DNA of 64,000 bases from JBJXHN01 sp046233135 (GCA_046233135.1 JBJXHN010000001.1:744001-808000), one strand, 5' to 3'. Positions 43,119 to 52,538 are shown, counted from the first letter of the stretch. Made by a program: numbers and translations. Notes: a model not told the origin generated them from the letters alone.

Positions 43119-45764
43119 CTATCCGATCTGCGCCAGCGCGTCCTTCACCTTCGTCTGCTGGCTCTGGTAGTCCGCCAGTCGTTCCCGCTGTTCTTCCACC
43201 ACCTCTTCCGGCGCTTTTGCCAGGAAGCCGGCGTTGCCCAGCTTCTTCTCGATCTTGGTCACTTCGCCTTCCAGCTTCTTCAGCTCCTTGGACAGGCGCG
43301 CCCGTTCCTGGTCGAGGTCGATAACCCCTTCCAGCGGCAGAATGGCCGTTGCCTCGCCCACCACGAACTGGGCCGCGCCCTTGGCCGGCGCCGTGTCCGT
43401 CGGCTCCACGCTTTCCAGACGCGCGAGGCTCAGGACCAGCGGCATATGGGTTTCCAGCCGCGCCAGCGTTTCCGCCGAAGCGTCCTTCAGCCGGAGCGGA
43501 ATCCGTGCACCCGGCGGCACGTTCATTTCCGACCGCACACTGCGCACGGCGCTGACCAGGCCGACCACCCAGTCCATTTCCGCTTCGGCTTCCGGCGAGG
43601 CCAGACCCACGGGCTTGGGCCAGGCCGAACTCACAAGCATCTGATTGCGCGGGGTGATCTCGCCCCACAGCTCCTCGGTGATGAAGGGGGTGAAGGGATG
43701 CAGGATGTGCAGGATCTGGTCCAGCACCCAGGCCGCCGTCTTGCGGGTCTCCGCCTGATCCGATTCCGAGCTGTTGCCCGTCAGGATCGGCTTGGCCATT
43801 TCCAGGTACCAGTCGCAGAAGGTGTTCCAGACGAATTGATAGGCCACCGTGGCCGCGTCGTTGAAGCGATAGGCCTCGACCGCCTCGCCCACTTTCACCG
43901 CCGTTTCCTCGGCCCGGGCGGCGATCCAGCGGTTCAGGGTGGACGTCACCTTGGCCGGATCGAAGGCGGGGTCGGGCAGGCATTCGTTCATCTGGCAGAA
44001 GCGCGCCGCATTCCACAGCTTGGTGCAGAAGTTGCGGTACCCGGCGACCCGGCTTTCGCTCATCTTGATGTCGCGGCCCTGGGCGGCCATGGCCACCAGG
44101 GTGAAGCGCAGGGCGTCGGTGCCGTAGCTGCCGATCAGATCCAGCGGATCGATGACGTTGCCTTTCGACTTCGACATCTTCTGGCCCTTCTCATCGCGGA
44201 CCAGGGCGTGGATGTAGACGTCGCGGAACGGCACATCCCCCATGAAGTGGTGGCCCATCATCATCATCCGGGCGACCCAGAAGAAAATGATGTCGAAGCC
44301 GGTGACCAGCACGTCACCGGGGTAATAGCGCGCCAGTTCCGGCGTTTCGTCCGGCCAGCCCAGGGTGGAAAACGGCCACAGCGCGGACGAGAACCAGGTG
44401 TCCAGCACGTCCGTATCCTGGGTCAGCTCCACCGTGTCGCTGCCGTAATGCGCCTTGGCTGCGGCGATGGCCTCCGCTTCGGTTTCCTCGACAAAGATAT
44501 GGCCGTCCGGGCCATACCAGGCCGGAACCTGATGGCCCCACCAGATCTGCCGGGAAATGCACCAGGGCTGGATGTTGCGCATCCATTCGAAGAACACGTT
44601 TTCCCAGTTCTTCGGCACGAAGCGGGTGCGGCCCTCTTCCACCGCCTTCACCGGCTCTTTGGCCAGGGTCGCGGCATCGACGAACCACTGGTCGGTCAGC
44701 CAGGGTTCGATGACAACGCCGGACCGGTCGCCATAGGGCTGGGTCATCGGGTTGTCTTCGATCTTTTCCAGCAGGCCCAGCTCGTCCATCCGCGCGACGA
44801 TGGCGTCGCGGGCGGCGAAGCGGTCCATGCCCTGGTACTCGGCCGGCACGTTTTCGTTCAGATGCGCGTTCAGATCCAGGACGTTGATCATCGGCAGGTT
44901 ATGCCGGCGCCCGACCTCGAAGTCGTTGAAATCGTGGGCCGGCGTGATCTTCACCGCGCCGGAGCCCTTTTCCGGGTCGGCGTGTTCGTCGGCAACGATG
45001 GGAATCGCCCGCTCGACAATCGGCAGGATCACGTTCTTGCCGATCAGGTCCTTGTAGCGCTCGTCTTCCGCATGAACCGCCACGCCGGTATCGCCCAGCA
45101 TGGTTTCCGGCCGGGTGGTGGCCACCGTGACGAACTGGCCGGGCTGCCCTTCCACCGGATACTTGAAGTACCACAGCTTGCCCACCGTCTCCCGCTGTTC
45201 CACTTCCAGGTCGGAAATCGCGGTGTGCAGCTTGGGGTCCCAGTTGACCAGACGCTTGTCGCGATAGATCAGGCCCTGTTTGTGCAAGGTGACGAAGACC
45301 TTGCGGACGGCCTTGGACAGGCCGTCGTCCATGGTGAAGCGCTCCCGCGGCCAGTCCGGCGAGGCCCCCAGGCGCCGCAGCTGCCGCTGGATGGTGCCGC
45401 CGGATTCGGCCTTCCATTCCCACACCTTGTCGACGAAGGCCTCGCGGCCCAGGTCGTGGCGGGTGACGCCCTGTTCGCCCAGCTGCCGTTCGACCACCAT
45501 CTGGGTGGCGATGCCGGCATGGTCTGTCCCCGGCTGCCAAAGCGCATCACGGCCGGTCATGCGGTAGTAGCGCACCAACGCATCCTGCAGCGTGAAGGTC
45601 AGGGCGTGGCCCATGTGCAGCGAGCCGGTGACATTCGGCGGCGGCATCATGATGGTGTAGGGCCGGTCCGATACCGTCGGGTCGCAGGCGAATACGCCGC
45701 TCTGCTCCCAGGCAGCATACAGGCGTTGCTCGACCGCGGCGGCATCGTACGTCTTGTCCAGCAT
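43119..45764 (-). CDS. valS: Valyl-tRNA synthetase
   Basis: 881 aa class I synthetase. PPPNVTGSLHMGHAL is the HIGH-type motif, KMSKSKGNVIDP the KMSKS motif, and TTRPETMLGDTGVAVH part of the editing domain. The C-terminal coiled coil (LEGVIDLDQERARLSKELKK...) is typical of ValS. It charges tRNA-Val. AAGGA lies 11 nt upstream of the ATG. Full length, no oddities. Confidence 0.98.
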   Translation of the reverse strand: MLDKTYDAAAVEQRLYAAWEQSGVFACDPTVSDRPYTIMMPPPNVTGSLHMGHALTFTLQDALVRYYRMTGRDALWQPGTDHAGIATQMVVERQLGEQGVTRHDLGREAFVDKVWEWKAESGGTIQRQLRRLGASPDWPRERFTMDDGLSKAVRKVFVTLHKQGLIYRDKRLVNWDPKLHTAISDLEVEQRETVGKLWYFKYPVEGQPGQFVTVATTRPETMLGDTGVAVHAEDERYKDLIGKNVILPIVERAIPIVADEHADPEKGSGAVKITPAHDFNDFEVGRRHNLPMINVLDLNAHLNENVPAEYQGMDRFAARDAIVARMDELGLLEKIEDNPMTQPYGDRSGVVIEPWLTDQWFVDAATLAKEPVKAVEEGRTRFVPKNWENVFFEWMRNIQPWCISRQIWWGHQVPAWYGPDGHIFVEETEAEAIAAAKAHYGSDTVELTQDTDVLDTWFSSALWPFSTLGWPDETPELARYYPGDVLVTGFDIIFFWVARMMMMGHHFMGDVPFRDVYIHALVRDEKGQKMSKSKGNVIDPLDLIGSYGTDALRFTLVAMAAQGRDIKMSESRVAGYRNFCTKLWNAARFCQMNECLPDPAFDPAKVTSTLNRWIAARAEETAVKVGEAVEAYRFNDAATVAYQFVWNTFCDWYLEMAKPILTGNSSESDQAETRKTAAWVLDQILHILHPFTPFITEELWGEITPRNQMLVSSAWPKPVGLASPEAEAEMDWVVGLVSAVRSVRSEMNVPPGARIPLRLKDASAETLARLETHMPLVLSLARLESVEPTDTAPAKGAAQFVVGEATAILPLEGVIDLDQERARLSKELKKLEGEVTKIEKKLGNAGFLAKAPEEVVEEQRERLADYQSQQTKVKDALAQIG

Positions 45765-45844
45765 GGCAGGACCGGTCCTTCTTCATCAGGGATTGGGGTG
45801 GATCTCGGCAGTAGGATGTACGCGAATTTCCCGCACAAGGCAGC

Positions 45845-45868
45845 AAAAAGGCGCCCGCGAGGGGGCGC
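45845..45868 (-). terminator. Rho-independent terminator of the araC-family gene
   Basis: On the minus strand GCGCCC, 6-nt loop, GGGCGC, one C, then TTTTT (45849-45845). It lies about 190 nt after the stop of the AraC-family gene. The rest of 45765-46060 shows no gene. Confidence 0.65.
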
Positions 45869-46060
45869 ACATCCTAGGCATTTTAGGAAACCAATGCAAA
45901 GGCCCCATCCGGGTCCGTTCCCGCCGCGACAGGTCCGGATGAGATCTCATGAGGGGGACGAGCTGTTGTCAATGGGCGGCCGCACCAGCCCCGTGCTGAT
46001 GCGGCCGCCCACCATCACACCTCGGCCCAGACACACCGGTCGATCAGAAGACCGCTTGGG

Positions 46061-47101
46061 TCACGCCCTCGCCCCCTGTCGGATGAAGCGCGTGTTCTGG
46101 CGCATCACGCCGGCGGCCGGGGCCGACTCTTCCGGACTCTGTGCGGCCCGGGTGGCGGTCGGAGTTGTTCCAAACGCTTGCCGGTAAACACGGGAGAAAT
46201 ACGGTGCGCTGTTGAAGCCGACGCTGAAAGCGATTTCCGTAATCGTCATGTGGTTCAAAGCCGGATCCTGAAAAGAGGCGCGGCACGCGAGGAGACGACG
46301 GTGGAGAAGCCATTCCGACACGGTGTGTTCGGACGCTTCGAACAGTTTATGCAGATAGCGGGGGCTGATTCGAAAGGCATCGGCGATCGATTTCGGCGAC
46401 AAACCCGGATCATGAAGATTGCTGATCATATAGTCCTGGATACGGTGCAGCATGGTCCGGTGGATGGAGGATTTGTAAGCGCCGGCGGTTTCCGGCCGGA
46501 TCGCCGCATTGATCAGATCAAGGGTCGCCGCCTCGGCTCTGGCGCACGTCGCGGCGTCGGCGGACGGCAGAACCTCCCCCAGAGTCTGAAGATGCGAGGC
46601 CAGCAAAAGCCCCAGGCCGGAGTGGCCGTCGATCCGCTGGGCGCAGACATCCTCGATCGTCGAGGCATAAAGGTTGAGCTTGGCGCGCGGAATCAGGACG
46701 GAAATCTGGCGGACCGGTCCCCGGGCACTGAATTCCGCCGGGCGTGACGCATCCCAGACCGATAAATCCCCCGGCCCCAAGGTCACCTCATTGTCGCCTT
46801 GTCGCAGCCTGTGCTCTCCCGCGAGCATCAGGATGACGCCATAGAACGAATCCGTCATCCGTCGTATCTGCCTGGTCGTGCGGTGGCCGGAAAGGCTGAA
46901 GCCAAGGGCGACATCGGTAAAACCGACCCCCCCGACGGCGTTGTTAAAAAACCGTGCGTTCATCGCCGTCTCGGCCGGCCGGGAAAGCTCCCAGTTCGAG
47001 TGGACAGCACAAAGCTGCTCGCAAAAGGCATCGAAACTCACGTTTTCCATCCGAATGGCTCCGGACGGAACGCCCGGATGCCCACAGTCTCTCAGGGTCA
47101 T
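46061..47101 (-). CDS. AraC-family transcriptional regulator
   Basis: 346 aa from the ATG at 47101 (GGGAGG 7 nt upstream). N-terminal AraC-binding-like domain (about 10-200) with RQIRRMTDSFYGVILMLAGEHRL and LGPGDLSVWDASRPAEFSARGPV, resembling FeaR/NphR-type regulators of aromatic or amine catabolism. C-terminal double HTH: SPKSIADAFRISPRYLHKLFE and ITEIAFSVGFNSAPYFSRVYRQAFG. Divergent from the cupin/SDR pair, so it likely activates that pair and perhaps the dehydrogenase operon. Confidence 0.92.
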   Translation of the reverse strand: MTLRDCGHPGVPSGAIRMENVSFDAFCEQLCAVHSNWELSRPAETAMNARFFNNAVGGVGFTDVALGFSLSGHRTTRQIRRMTDSFYGVILMLAGEHRLRQGDNEVTLGPGDLSVWDASRPAEFSARGPVRQISVLIPRAKLNLYASTIEDVCAQRIDGHSGLGLLLASHLQTLGEVLPSADAATCARAEAATLDLINAAIRPETAGAYKSSIHRTMLHRIQDYMISNLHDPGLSPKSIADAFRISPRYLHKLFEASEHTVSEWLLHRRLLACRASFQDPALNHMTITEIAFSVGFNSAPYFSRVYRQAFGTTPTATRAAQSPEESAPAAGVMRQNTRFIRQGARA

Positions 47102-47448
47102 GATGTCCTCCCAGACAATATTTTTATTGCCCATACGGTATAGGCAGTTTCGCCAACCGTAAAACACCGTGGGCAGTTGGTGCGCCGGAGGAGAAGGGTG
47201 ACGTCTCCTTCAGTCAAGCAACCCCCTCGCACTTGGTAAAATATAGCAAAAAAAGAGAGAGTTTTTAGGCCTGAAAGGTCCGAAAATTCTCCCACAAAAG
47301 ACGTGGTTTCCTGCTCGGAAGCCGGCTCTGGAAATGTTGCCGGCTAGAGATCAGCCCGTTTACAGGGTCATATCATGCCGCAACAGCGGCACCGGGCGAC
47401 CATCAGCCGCCAACACAAGAAAACGAGAAACATCCAAGGAGCATATCT
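47102..47448. other. Divergent regulatory region, araC-like gene / cupin gene
   Basis: 347 nt without a gene. The middle (about 47236-47295) is AT-rich (GGTAAAATATAGC then a purine run AAAAAAAGAGAGAG) and likely holds promoter elements. I see no convincing AraC direct repeats by eye. Confidence 0.4.
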
Positions 47449-47877
47449 ATGCACCAGACTGAAGAACTTCTCTGGAACACGGAGTCCCTCCCCTGGCACA
47501 GCCTGGGCGCGGGGGCCTACTACCGCCTGCTGCGGGTCAGCCCGGAAACCGGGCAATTCTCCATCATCCTGCGCCTCGACGCGGGCGGGTGCTTCTCCGG
47601 GCACTATCACCTGGGCGCCGGAGAGTTCCTCATGCTGAAGGGGGCGCTCAAGTACAAGGACAGTGTCGCCAGGGCCGGGGACTGGGGGTACGAGCCTCTC
47701 GGCGCCGTCCACGCCGACACCAACGTCGACGTCGAAACGGAACTGCTGTTCATCGGCTATGGTCCGATTGCCTTCACCGACGCCGATGGGGGAGTCGCTC
47801 AAATTCTCGACGCCAAACTTCTCAGCGATGTGGCCCAGGGGACATCGGAACCGGTCTCGTTCACCGTCGACGCCTGA
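47449..47877 (+). CDS. Cupin dioxygenase-like protein (2,4'-dihydroxyacetophenone dioxygenase family)
   Basis: 142 aa single cupin. LLWNTESLPWHSLGAGAYYRLLRVSPETG is the family-style start. Metal-binding motif 1 is CFSGHYHLGAGEFLMLKGALK (His, His, Glu), and the fourth ligand is His in GAVHADTNVDVETELLFIGYGP. Relatives cleave C-C bonds in hydroxyacetophenone or beta-diketones. An oxidative cleavage step in the local pathway is likely, but the substrate is unknown. It is followed by an SDR gene 124 nt later. Confidence 0.82.
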   Translation: MHQTEELLWNTESLPWHSLGAGAYYRLLRVSPETGQFSIILRLDAGGCFSGHYHLGAGEFLMLKGALKYKDSVARAGDWGYEPLGAVHADTNVDVETELLFIGYGPIAFTDADGGVAQILDAKLLSDVAQGTSEPVSFTVDA

Positions 47878-48001
47878 CGCCCGCCCCTCCGCCACCAAAG
47901 CCGGTGGCGGCCCACATGGCCGGAACGGTCCGGGGGAGGTCCCTCCGTCGAGAGGGGCCTGTCCCCGGGTCCGCCGTACCGGATGACCACAGGAGTTTGG
48001 A

Positions 48002-48772
48002 ATGATCTCCCTTGCAGGCAAGACCGCGATCGTAACTGGCGCGGCCAGCGGAATCGGTGCTGCGGCGACCCGGATATTCATCGAGGCGGGGGCCCGTGTC
48101 GTCGGTATCGATCTCGACGCGCAGACCCTTGAAAGGATGTCCGGGGAGCTTGGCGGGGCTTTCGCGCCCCTGCCGGGCGACGTGACCGATCGCGCGGTTC
48201 TGGATCGCGCGGCAGCCTTGGCAATTGACCGCTTCGAACGAATAGACTGTGCCGTGCTGAATGCCGGCATGGATGGCCCCATGGCATCGCTCCTCGACAT
48301 CGACCCGGCGGATTTCGATCGGGTTCTGCGGGTCAATGTGCGGGCCGTCTTCGATGGCCTCCAGGTTTTCGCCGCACGGATGACGGAACGCGGGGGCGGC
48401 ATCGTCATCACCTCCTCGGTCAACGGCTTGCGGGCTTTCGGCAACACCAGCCCCTATACCACCAGTAAGATGGGGGTTCTGGGGCTCGCCCGGGCCGCCG
48501 CCAACGATCTGGCGTGCCATGGGATCCGCGTGAACACCGTGCACCCCGGGTTAATCGACACCCCCATGCTGCGGCGGGCCGAGGAAGGGCTGGCACCGGG
48601 CCGGCAACAGGAGCTCCGGAAGGCCTTGTCCAGCACCGTTGCCCTAAAAAGGGTTGGGGCACCAGAAGACATAGCCCGGGCGATGCTGTTCCTGGTCAGC
48701 GACGCGGCCGGCTACATCACTGGAGAGTCGCTGGTGATTGACGGTGGCTTCACCCGATTGCTCACCCTGTAA
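48002..48772 (+). CDS. Short-chain dehydrogenase/reductase
   Basis: 256 aa classical SDR. NAD(P) motif TGAASGIG (12-19), Asp in GIDLD favouring NAD, NAG, catalytic Ser in ITSSVNG and YTTSK as the Tyr-x3-Lys pair, and a C-terminal GESLVIDGGFT. GGAG lies 5-8 nt upstream. It probably oxidises an alcohol intermediate, or acts as a diacetyl/acetoin reductase, but sequence does not decide. Probably transcribed with the cupin gene. Confidence 0.93.
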   Translation: MISLAGKTAIVTGAASGIGAAATRIFIEAGARVVGIDLDAQTLERMSGELGGAFAPLPGDVTDRAVLDRAAALAIDRFERIDCAVLNAGMDGPMASLLDIDPADFDRVLRVNVRAVFDGLQVFAARMTERGGGIVITSSVNGLRAFGNTSPYTTSKMGVLGLARAAANDLACHGIRVNTVHPGLIDTPMLRRAEEGLAPGRQQELRKALSSTVALKRVGAPEDIARAMLFLVSDAAGYITGESLVIDGGFTRLLTL

Positions 48773-48782
48773 GACCGCCTGA

Positions 48783-48845
48783 GAACGTATTGCCTTCGGC
48801 GTCTCGCCGGAGGCAAGCGTTCGCCCTCTCCGCACCATAAGGTGC
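48783..48845 (+). terminator. Hairpin pair downstream of the SDR gene
   Basis: GAACG...TGCCTTCGGCG, loop TCT, CGCCGGAGGCA...CGTTC (48783-48822) forms a long stem with few mismatches. A second small hairpin GCACC-ATAA-GGTGC follows (48832-48845). There is no U-run, so termination is uncertain, but it separates the convergent SDR and ligase genes. Confidence 0.45.
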
Positions 48846-48896
48846 GACGGCCGCGGGGGCTTACCTCCCGACGATGCCAGAAACGCCCCCCGGCCC

Positions 48897-49589
48897 TTAT
48901 GACCCGGATGTCATGGCCCGGACCCAGGCCATGGCGAGGGGGGCCGGTGCCTCGCACCCTCCCAAGGCTTCCGCGAGCGTGATGATCGCCGTTTCCTGGT
49001 AGTCTCCGGGAAGGCCGAGATGCCGCTCCAAGGCGCCGACGGCCTCCAGGCCCGGTCGCACCGGCCCGGACAACCAAAGACAGGCGTGAACCAGGGAGAT
49101 CGTCCGGCCACCGCGCATCCGGCGGCGCATGGCCAGACCCGCCAGTTTGCGATCCCCGACCAGAAGGTTGTACCGGCCGTCGCACGGCGCGTCAGGGGCC
49201 ACACCGGTGCGGCAGCCCGGAAGACCAAGGCGCGTGGCCGCGGCAATCAACGTCCCGGCAAAGGCGGTATAAACCGCGTCAATACCGGTCTGACGGGAAG
49301 GGGTGACAGTGATCTGGGAAATGCACAGCACCTGGTCTCCATGAAAGACACAGGATCCGCCGGTTGACCGGTACAGGACCGGCCAACCGGCGGCCGACGC
49401 GCTGGCGACGGCCGCCCCCATCCCCGGGCGCGTCTGCCAGTGCGCCGGCAGGACAAGACAGGACGGCTGTTGCCAGAAGAGCACCTCGCCTCCCGGAGCA
49501 TGCTGCTCCGTCATCGCATCGAAGCGGGCCTGCTCCCAGGCCAGTCCCTGTCCATGCCCGAACCGGCGGATCCGGGCCGGGTCAGCCAT
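48897..49589 (-). CDS. Lipoate-protein ligase family protein
   Basis: 230 aa from the ATG at 49589, which overlaps the E2 stop by 8 nt; a TTG three codons earlier is possible. Biotin/lipoate ligase fold: PVLYRSTGGSCVFHGDQVLCIS corresponds to the RR(T/S)GGG-VxHD loop, and Lys in NLLVGDRKLAGLAMRRRM is the expected catalytic Lys. It lies at the end of the dehydrogenase operon, so it most likely attaches lipoyl groups to the small lipoyl protein encoded in the same operon. Confidence 0.85.
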   Translation of the reverse strand: MADPARIRRFGHGQGLAWEQARFDAMTEQHAPGGEVLFWQQPSCLVLPAHWQTRPGMGAAVASASAAGWPVLYRSTGGSCVFHGDQVLCISQITVTPSRQTGIDAVYTAFAGTLIAAATRLGLPGCRTGVAPDAPCDGRYNLLVGDRKLAGLAMRRRMRGGRTISLVHACLWLSGPVRPGLEAVGALERHLGLPGDYQETAIITLAEALGGCEAPAPLAMAWVRAMTSGS

Positions 49590-50271
49590 CCCTGTCAAGC
49601 GCTTCGAGCCTCTCGCAGAGCGCCGTCAGGAACCGGCCGGCCGGCTCTCCGTCAACGATGCGGTGGTCGGCCGTCAACGAAAGCGGGAGCACGCGCACTG
49701 GAACCGGTTGCCCGTCGGGTCCTGGTACCAACGCGTCTGTCAGACGGCCGACACCAAGCAAGGCGATCTGGCCGGCATTCAGAATCGGCGTGAAATAGCG
49801 CACCCGCGTATGCCCCAGGTTGGACAGCGTGATGCTGCCGCCCTTCATTTCCGAGACGGCGAGGTCGCCCGCCAGGGTCCGGTCGACCAGCGCCCGGCGG
49901 CGTTCGGCGATCTGGGACAGGGGCAACGCGCCGAGGTCTTTGAGAACGGGTGTCATCAGTCCGGCCGGTGTAGAAATGGCGATCGACACATCAATGGACT
50001 CCAGCCGCGTCACAGACCCGGGGTCGGAGACGCCGTTGAAGTCGGGGAAGGCCGCCAAAGTCCCCGCGAGGGCCTTGAGGAGGCAGTCTTCCAGGCCGAT
50101 CGCCTGACCACCGGCCTTCCAGGTGTGGCGCCGCGCCATCAGGGCCGTGACGTCGGCATCACCGTGATAGGTCAGCTGGGCGGTGCTCTGAAGGGAGTCC
50201 ATCATGCGCTGGGCGATGATCTTTCGCACAGCGCGCAACGGCTCCCCGCCAGGGGAATTCGGTTTGGTCAT
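49582..50271 (-). CDS. 2-oxoacid dehydrogenase E2 catalytic domain without lipoyl domain
   Basis: 229 aa. Begins GEPLRAVRKIIAQRMMDSLQ, the usual start of the E2 acyltransferase core, and ends with the active site LTADHRIVDGEPAGRF. Normal E2 proteins carry one to three lipoyl domains and a peripheral-subunit-binding domain in front; both are missing. The lipoyl domain is encoded as a separate gene 21 nt upstream. It transfers the acyl group to CoA. Overlaps the ligase gene. Confidence 0.9.
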   Translation of the reverse strand: MTKPNSPGGEPLRAVRKIIAQRMMDSLQSTAQLTYHGDADVTALMARRHTWKAGGQAIGLEDCLLKALAGTLAAFPDFNGVSDPGSVTRLESIDVSIAISTPAGLMTPVLKDLGALPLSQIAERRRALVDRTLAGDLAVSEMKGGSITLSNLGHTRVRYFTPILNAGQIALLGVGRLTDALVPGPDGQPVPVRVLPLSLTADHRIVDGEPAGRFLTALCERLEALDRDG

Positions 50272-50291
50272 GTCGTCGGTCCCCGGCGGCT

Positions 50292-50525
50292 TCAGGACGT
50301 GATGCGGGCGATGACCGCACCCTTGCCGACCGGCTGTTCGGCCGGCACAAGGATGGTCAGGACCCCCGCAGCCGGCGCCTCGATCGCCGTCGAGACCTTC
50401 TCGTTCATGACGTCGCAGATGATGTCTCCGGCCTGGACGGTGTCACCGTCGTCGAAATACCAGGTGGCGATGGAGCCTTCGCTATCGTCGTCCCAGCAGG
50501 TATCGGGGATGAGAACCTCAGACAT
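50292..50525 (-). CDS. Stand-alone lipoyl-domain protein
   Basis: 77 aa from the ATG at 50525 (GAAGG 8 nt upstream), overlapping the E1-beta stop by 8 nt (ATGTCTGA). Single lipoyl fold: GSIATWYFDDGDTVQAGDII, then the lipoylation site Lys in CDVMNEKVSTAIEAPAAGVL, then PVGKGAVIARI. It would act as a free swinging-arm carrier between E1 and the lipoyl-less E2, in the manner of GcvH. Confidence 0.9.
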   Translation of the reverse strand: MSEVLIPDTCWDDDSEGSIATWYFDDGDTVQAGDIICDVMNEKVSTAIEAPAAGVLTILVPAEQPVGKGAVIARITS

Positions 50526-51558
50526 GGGCACCGGCCTTCAGGATGGAATGCGCTGCTGTCACGATCTTCTCCGCGTTGGGGAGGACGAAATGCTCCATCT
50601 CGGGAGCGAAAGGAACGGGAATGTCGGGATAGGAGATCCGCCGGGGCGGGGCTTTTAGCCGCAGACCGTCGGCCTCGGCGACGGTTGCGAGGATCTCCGC
50701 GCCGATCCCGTAGCTGGTGTAGTCATCATCGATGCTGATCACCGCGCCGGTCTTTCCGACCGACCCCAGGACCGTTTCCCGGTCCAGGGGCGCGATGGCG
50801 CGCAGGTCCACGACCTCCGCCTCGATCCCCTGTGCCGAGAGGGTTTCGGCCGCATCCAGGGCCAGATGAACGGTCTGCCCCAGGCCGACCAGAGTCACAT
50901 CCCGGCCGGCGCGGACGACGGCGGCGCGGTCCAGGGGTACCGTGTAAGGGGCTTCCGGCACGTGGGTGATGGAGCGTTGAACCGTTCCGAGCCACCCCAT
51001 GCCCTGAAGGGCTTTGTGGTACATAAAGATCACCGGATTGGGATCGGCGATGGCCGCCGCCATCATCCCCTTGGCATCATAAGCGTTGGACGGAATGACG
51101 ACCTTCAGGCCCGGCAGGTGGCCAAAGGTGGCGTAAAGCGCCTGGGAGTGCTGGCCGGCATCGCCATACCCGCCGCCGACAGACGTCATCAGGACCATCG
51201 GGCAGGTAACGTTTCCGCCGGAGAAATAGCTCTGCTTGGCGGCCAGGTTGTAGATGGCATCCATGCAGACCCCGAAGAAATCCACAAACATCAGCTCGAC
51301 GACCGGACGCATGCCGGCCGCCGCCATGCCGACCGCCGTGCCGATGAACGCGGTTTCGGAAATCGGGGTGTCGCGCACCCTGTCGGCGCCGAATTCGTCC
51401 AGCAGGCCCTGCGTGTTCCCAAAGACACCGCCCATCCTGGCGATGTCCTCGCCCATGACGACCACATTCCGGTCGCCGCGCATGGCCTGGGCGACGGCTT
51501 CCGCCATGGCCTTGGCAATGGTCAGCTTGCGTTTTTTTTCCATGCTGGTGTCCTTCAT
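50518..51558 (-). CDS. 2-oxoacid/acetoin dehydrogenase E1 beta subunit
   Basis: 346 aa. Pyrimidine-binding transketolase domain with VVVMGEDIARMGGVFGNTQGL and RVRDTPISETAFIGTAVGMA, then GGGYGDAGQHSQALYATFGHLPGLKVV and the C-terminal transketolase domain (LVGLGQTVHLALDAAE..., VVDLRAIAPLDRETV). The ATG at 51558 overlaps the E1-alpha stop (ATGA). Pairs with E1-alpha. AcoB-like in general pattern, but pyruvate or branched 2-oxoacids cannot be excluded. Confidence 0.92.
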   Translation of the reverse strand: MKDTSMEKKRKLTIAKAMAEAVAQAMRGDRNVVVMGEDIARMGGVFGNTQGLLDEFGADRVRDTPISETAFIGTAVGMAAAGMRPVVELMFVDFFGVCMDAIYNLAAKQSYFSGGNVTCPMVLMTSVGGGYGDAGQHSQALYATFGHLPGLKVVIPSNAYDAKGMMAAAIADPNPVIFMYHKALQGMGWLGTVQRSITHVPEAPYTVPLDRAAVVRAGRDVTLVGLGQTVHLALDAAETLSAQGIEAEVVDLRAIAPLDRETVLGSVGKTGAVISIDDDYTSYGIGAEILATVAEADGLRLKAPPRRISYPDIPVPFAPEMEHFVLPNAEKIVTAAHSILKAGAHV

Positions 51559-52538
51559 GCAAAGACAGCGGTAAAGGCATCTTCGGGCTTGGGAGCGGGG
51601 GCGCTGCGGGCATGCGCGAAGGCGGCGGCGACCCGTTCGCGGGCCGCTTGCTCGATCTCGTCAAGCGTCGCGGCGTCCACCCCCTGCTCTTCCAGGCGGC
51701 CGCGATAGCGCACGATGGGATCCCGGGCCACCAGGGCGTCCTTTTCTCCCGCCGGTCGGTAGGCCTCGGCATCGCCCATGAAATGCCCTTCCAGGCGTGT
51801 GGTCTCGATTTCGAGCAGGCTCGGGCCGTCGCCCCGTCGTGCCCGGCCGATGGCCTCCCCCGCGGCCGCAAACACCGCGTCAGGATCATTGTCGGGAACG
51901 AAGACCCCCGGCATGCCATAGGCCGCCGCCCGGTCGGCGTTCCGTTCGACGGCGGTGGCCGCGCGCTTGGATACCGAAATGCCATAGGCGTTGTCTTCGA
52001 TGACAAAAACGACCGGAACCCGCCAGACAGCGGCCAGATTCAGGGTCTCGTGAAACGCCCCCTGATTGGCCGCGCCTTCACCGATGAAGGCCACGGCCAC
52101 GTCATCCCGTCCCTGCATCTTCGCCGCCAGGGCCGCGCCGACCGCCGGCCCCATGCCCTGCGCGATAATCCCCGAGCAGCAAAAATTTACCTTCGGGTCG
52201 AAAAGGTGCATATGCCCCCCCCGACCGCCTGCCAGGCCGTCGGCGCGCCCGAAGATTTCCGATGCCATGCCCGTCAGGTCCACACCCTTGGCGATGGCGA
52301 TATGGTGGGGACGATGCGTGGCGGTCACGGAATCGCTCGTCCGCAGGTGCGCGCAAACACCCACAGCGCAAGGCTCCTGCCCATCGGACAGATGCATCTC
52401 GCCGGGCAGCGGCCCCTTGGCCATGTTGAAGACCGGTTGCTTGCCTTCAAGATACGCCGGTTTTATGAGGCCTTCGAAATGACGGCTCTCAAACATCTTT
52501 TTATACATCCACAATTTCTGCTCCGTAGACGGATGCAT
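51555..52538 (-). CDS. 2-oxoacid/acetoin dehydrogenase E1 alpha subunit
   Basis: 327 aa from the ATG at 52538: GGGAGG lies 6 nt before it, inside the sequence that follows an earlier in-frame ATG at 52556. TPP-binding region GEGAANQGAFHETLNLAAVW...IEDNAYGIS, and GGRGGHMHLFD upstream. The enzyme decarboxylates its keto substrate and passes the acyl group to lipoate. First gene of the E1a-E1b-lipoyl-E2-ligase operon. An E3 (lipoamide dehydrogenase) is missing and must be shared with another complex. Confidence 0.92.
   Translation of the reverse strand: MHPSTEQKLWMYKKMFESRHFEGLIKPAYLEGKQPVFNMAKGPLPGEMHLSDGQEPCAVGVCAHLRTSDSVTATHRPHHIAIAKGVDLTGMASEIFGRADGLAGGRGGHMHLFDPKVNFCCSGIIAQGMGPAVGAALAAKMQGRDDVAVAFIGEGAANQGAFHETLNLAAVWRVPVVFVIEDNAYGISVSKRAATAVERNADRAAAYGMPGVFVPDNDPDAVFAAAGEAIGRARRGDGPSLLEIETTRLEGHFMGDAEAYRPAGEKDALVARDPIVRYRGRLEEQGVDAATLDEIEQAARERVAAAFAHARSAPAPKPEDAFTAVFA

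Noticed and set aside
43023..46187. 1054-codon plus-strand frame
   Set aside because: Antisense shadow of valS and part of the AraC-family gene.
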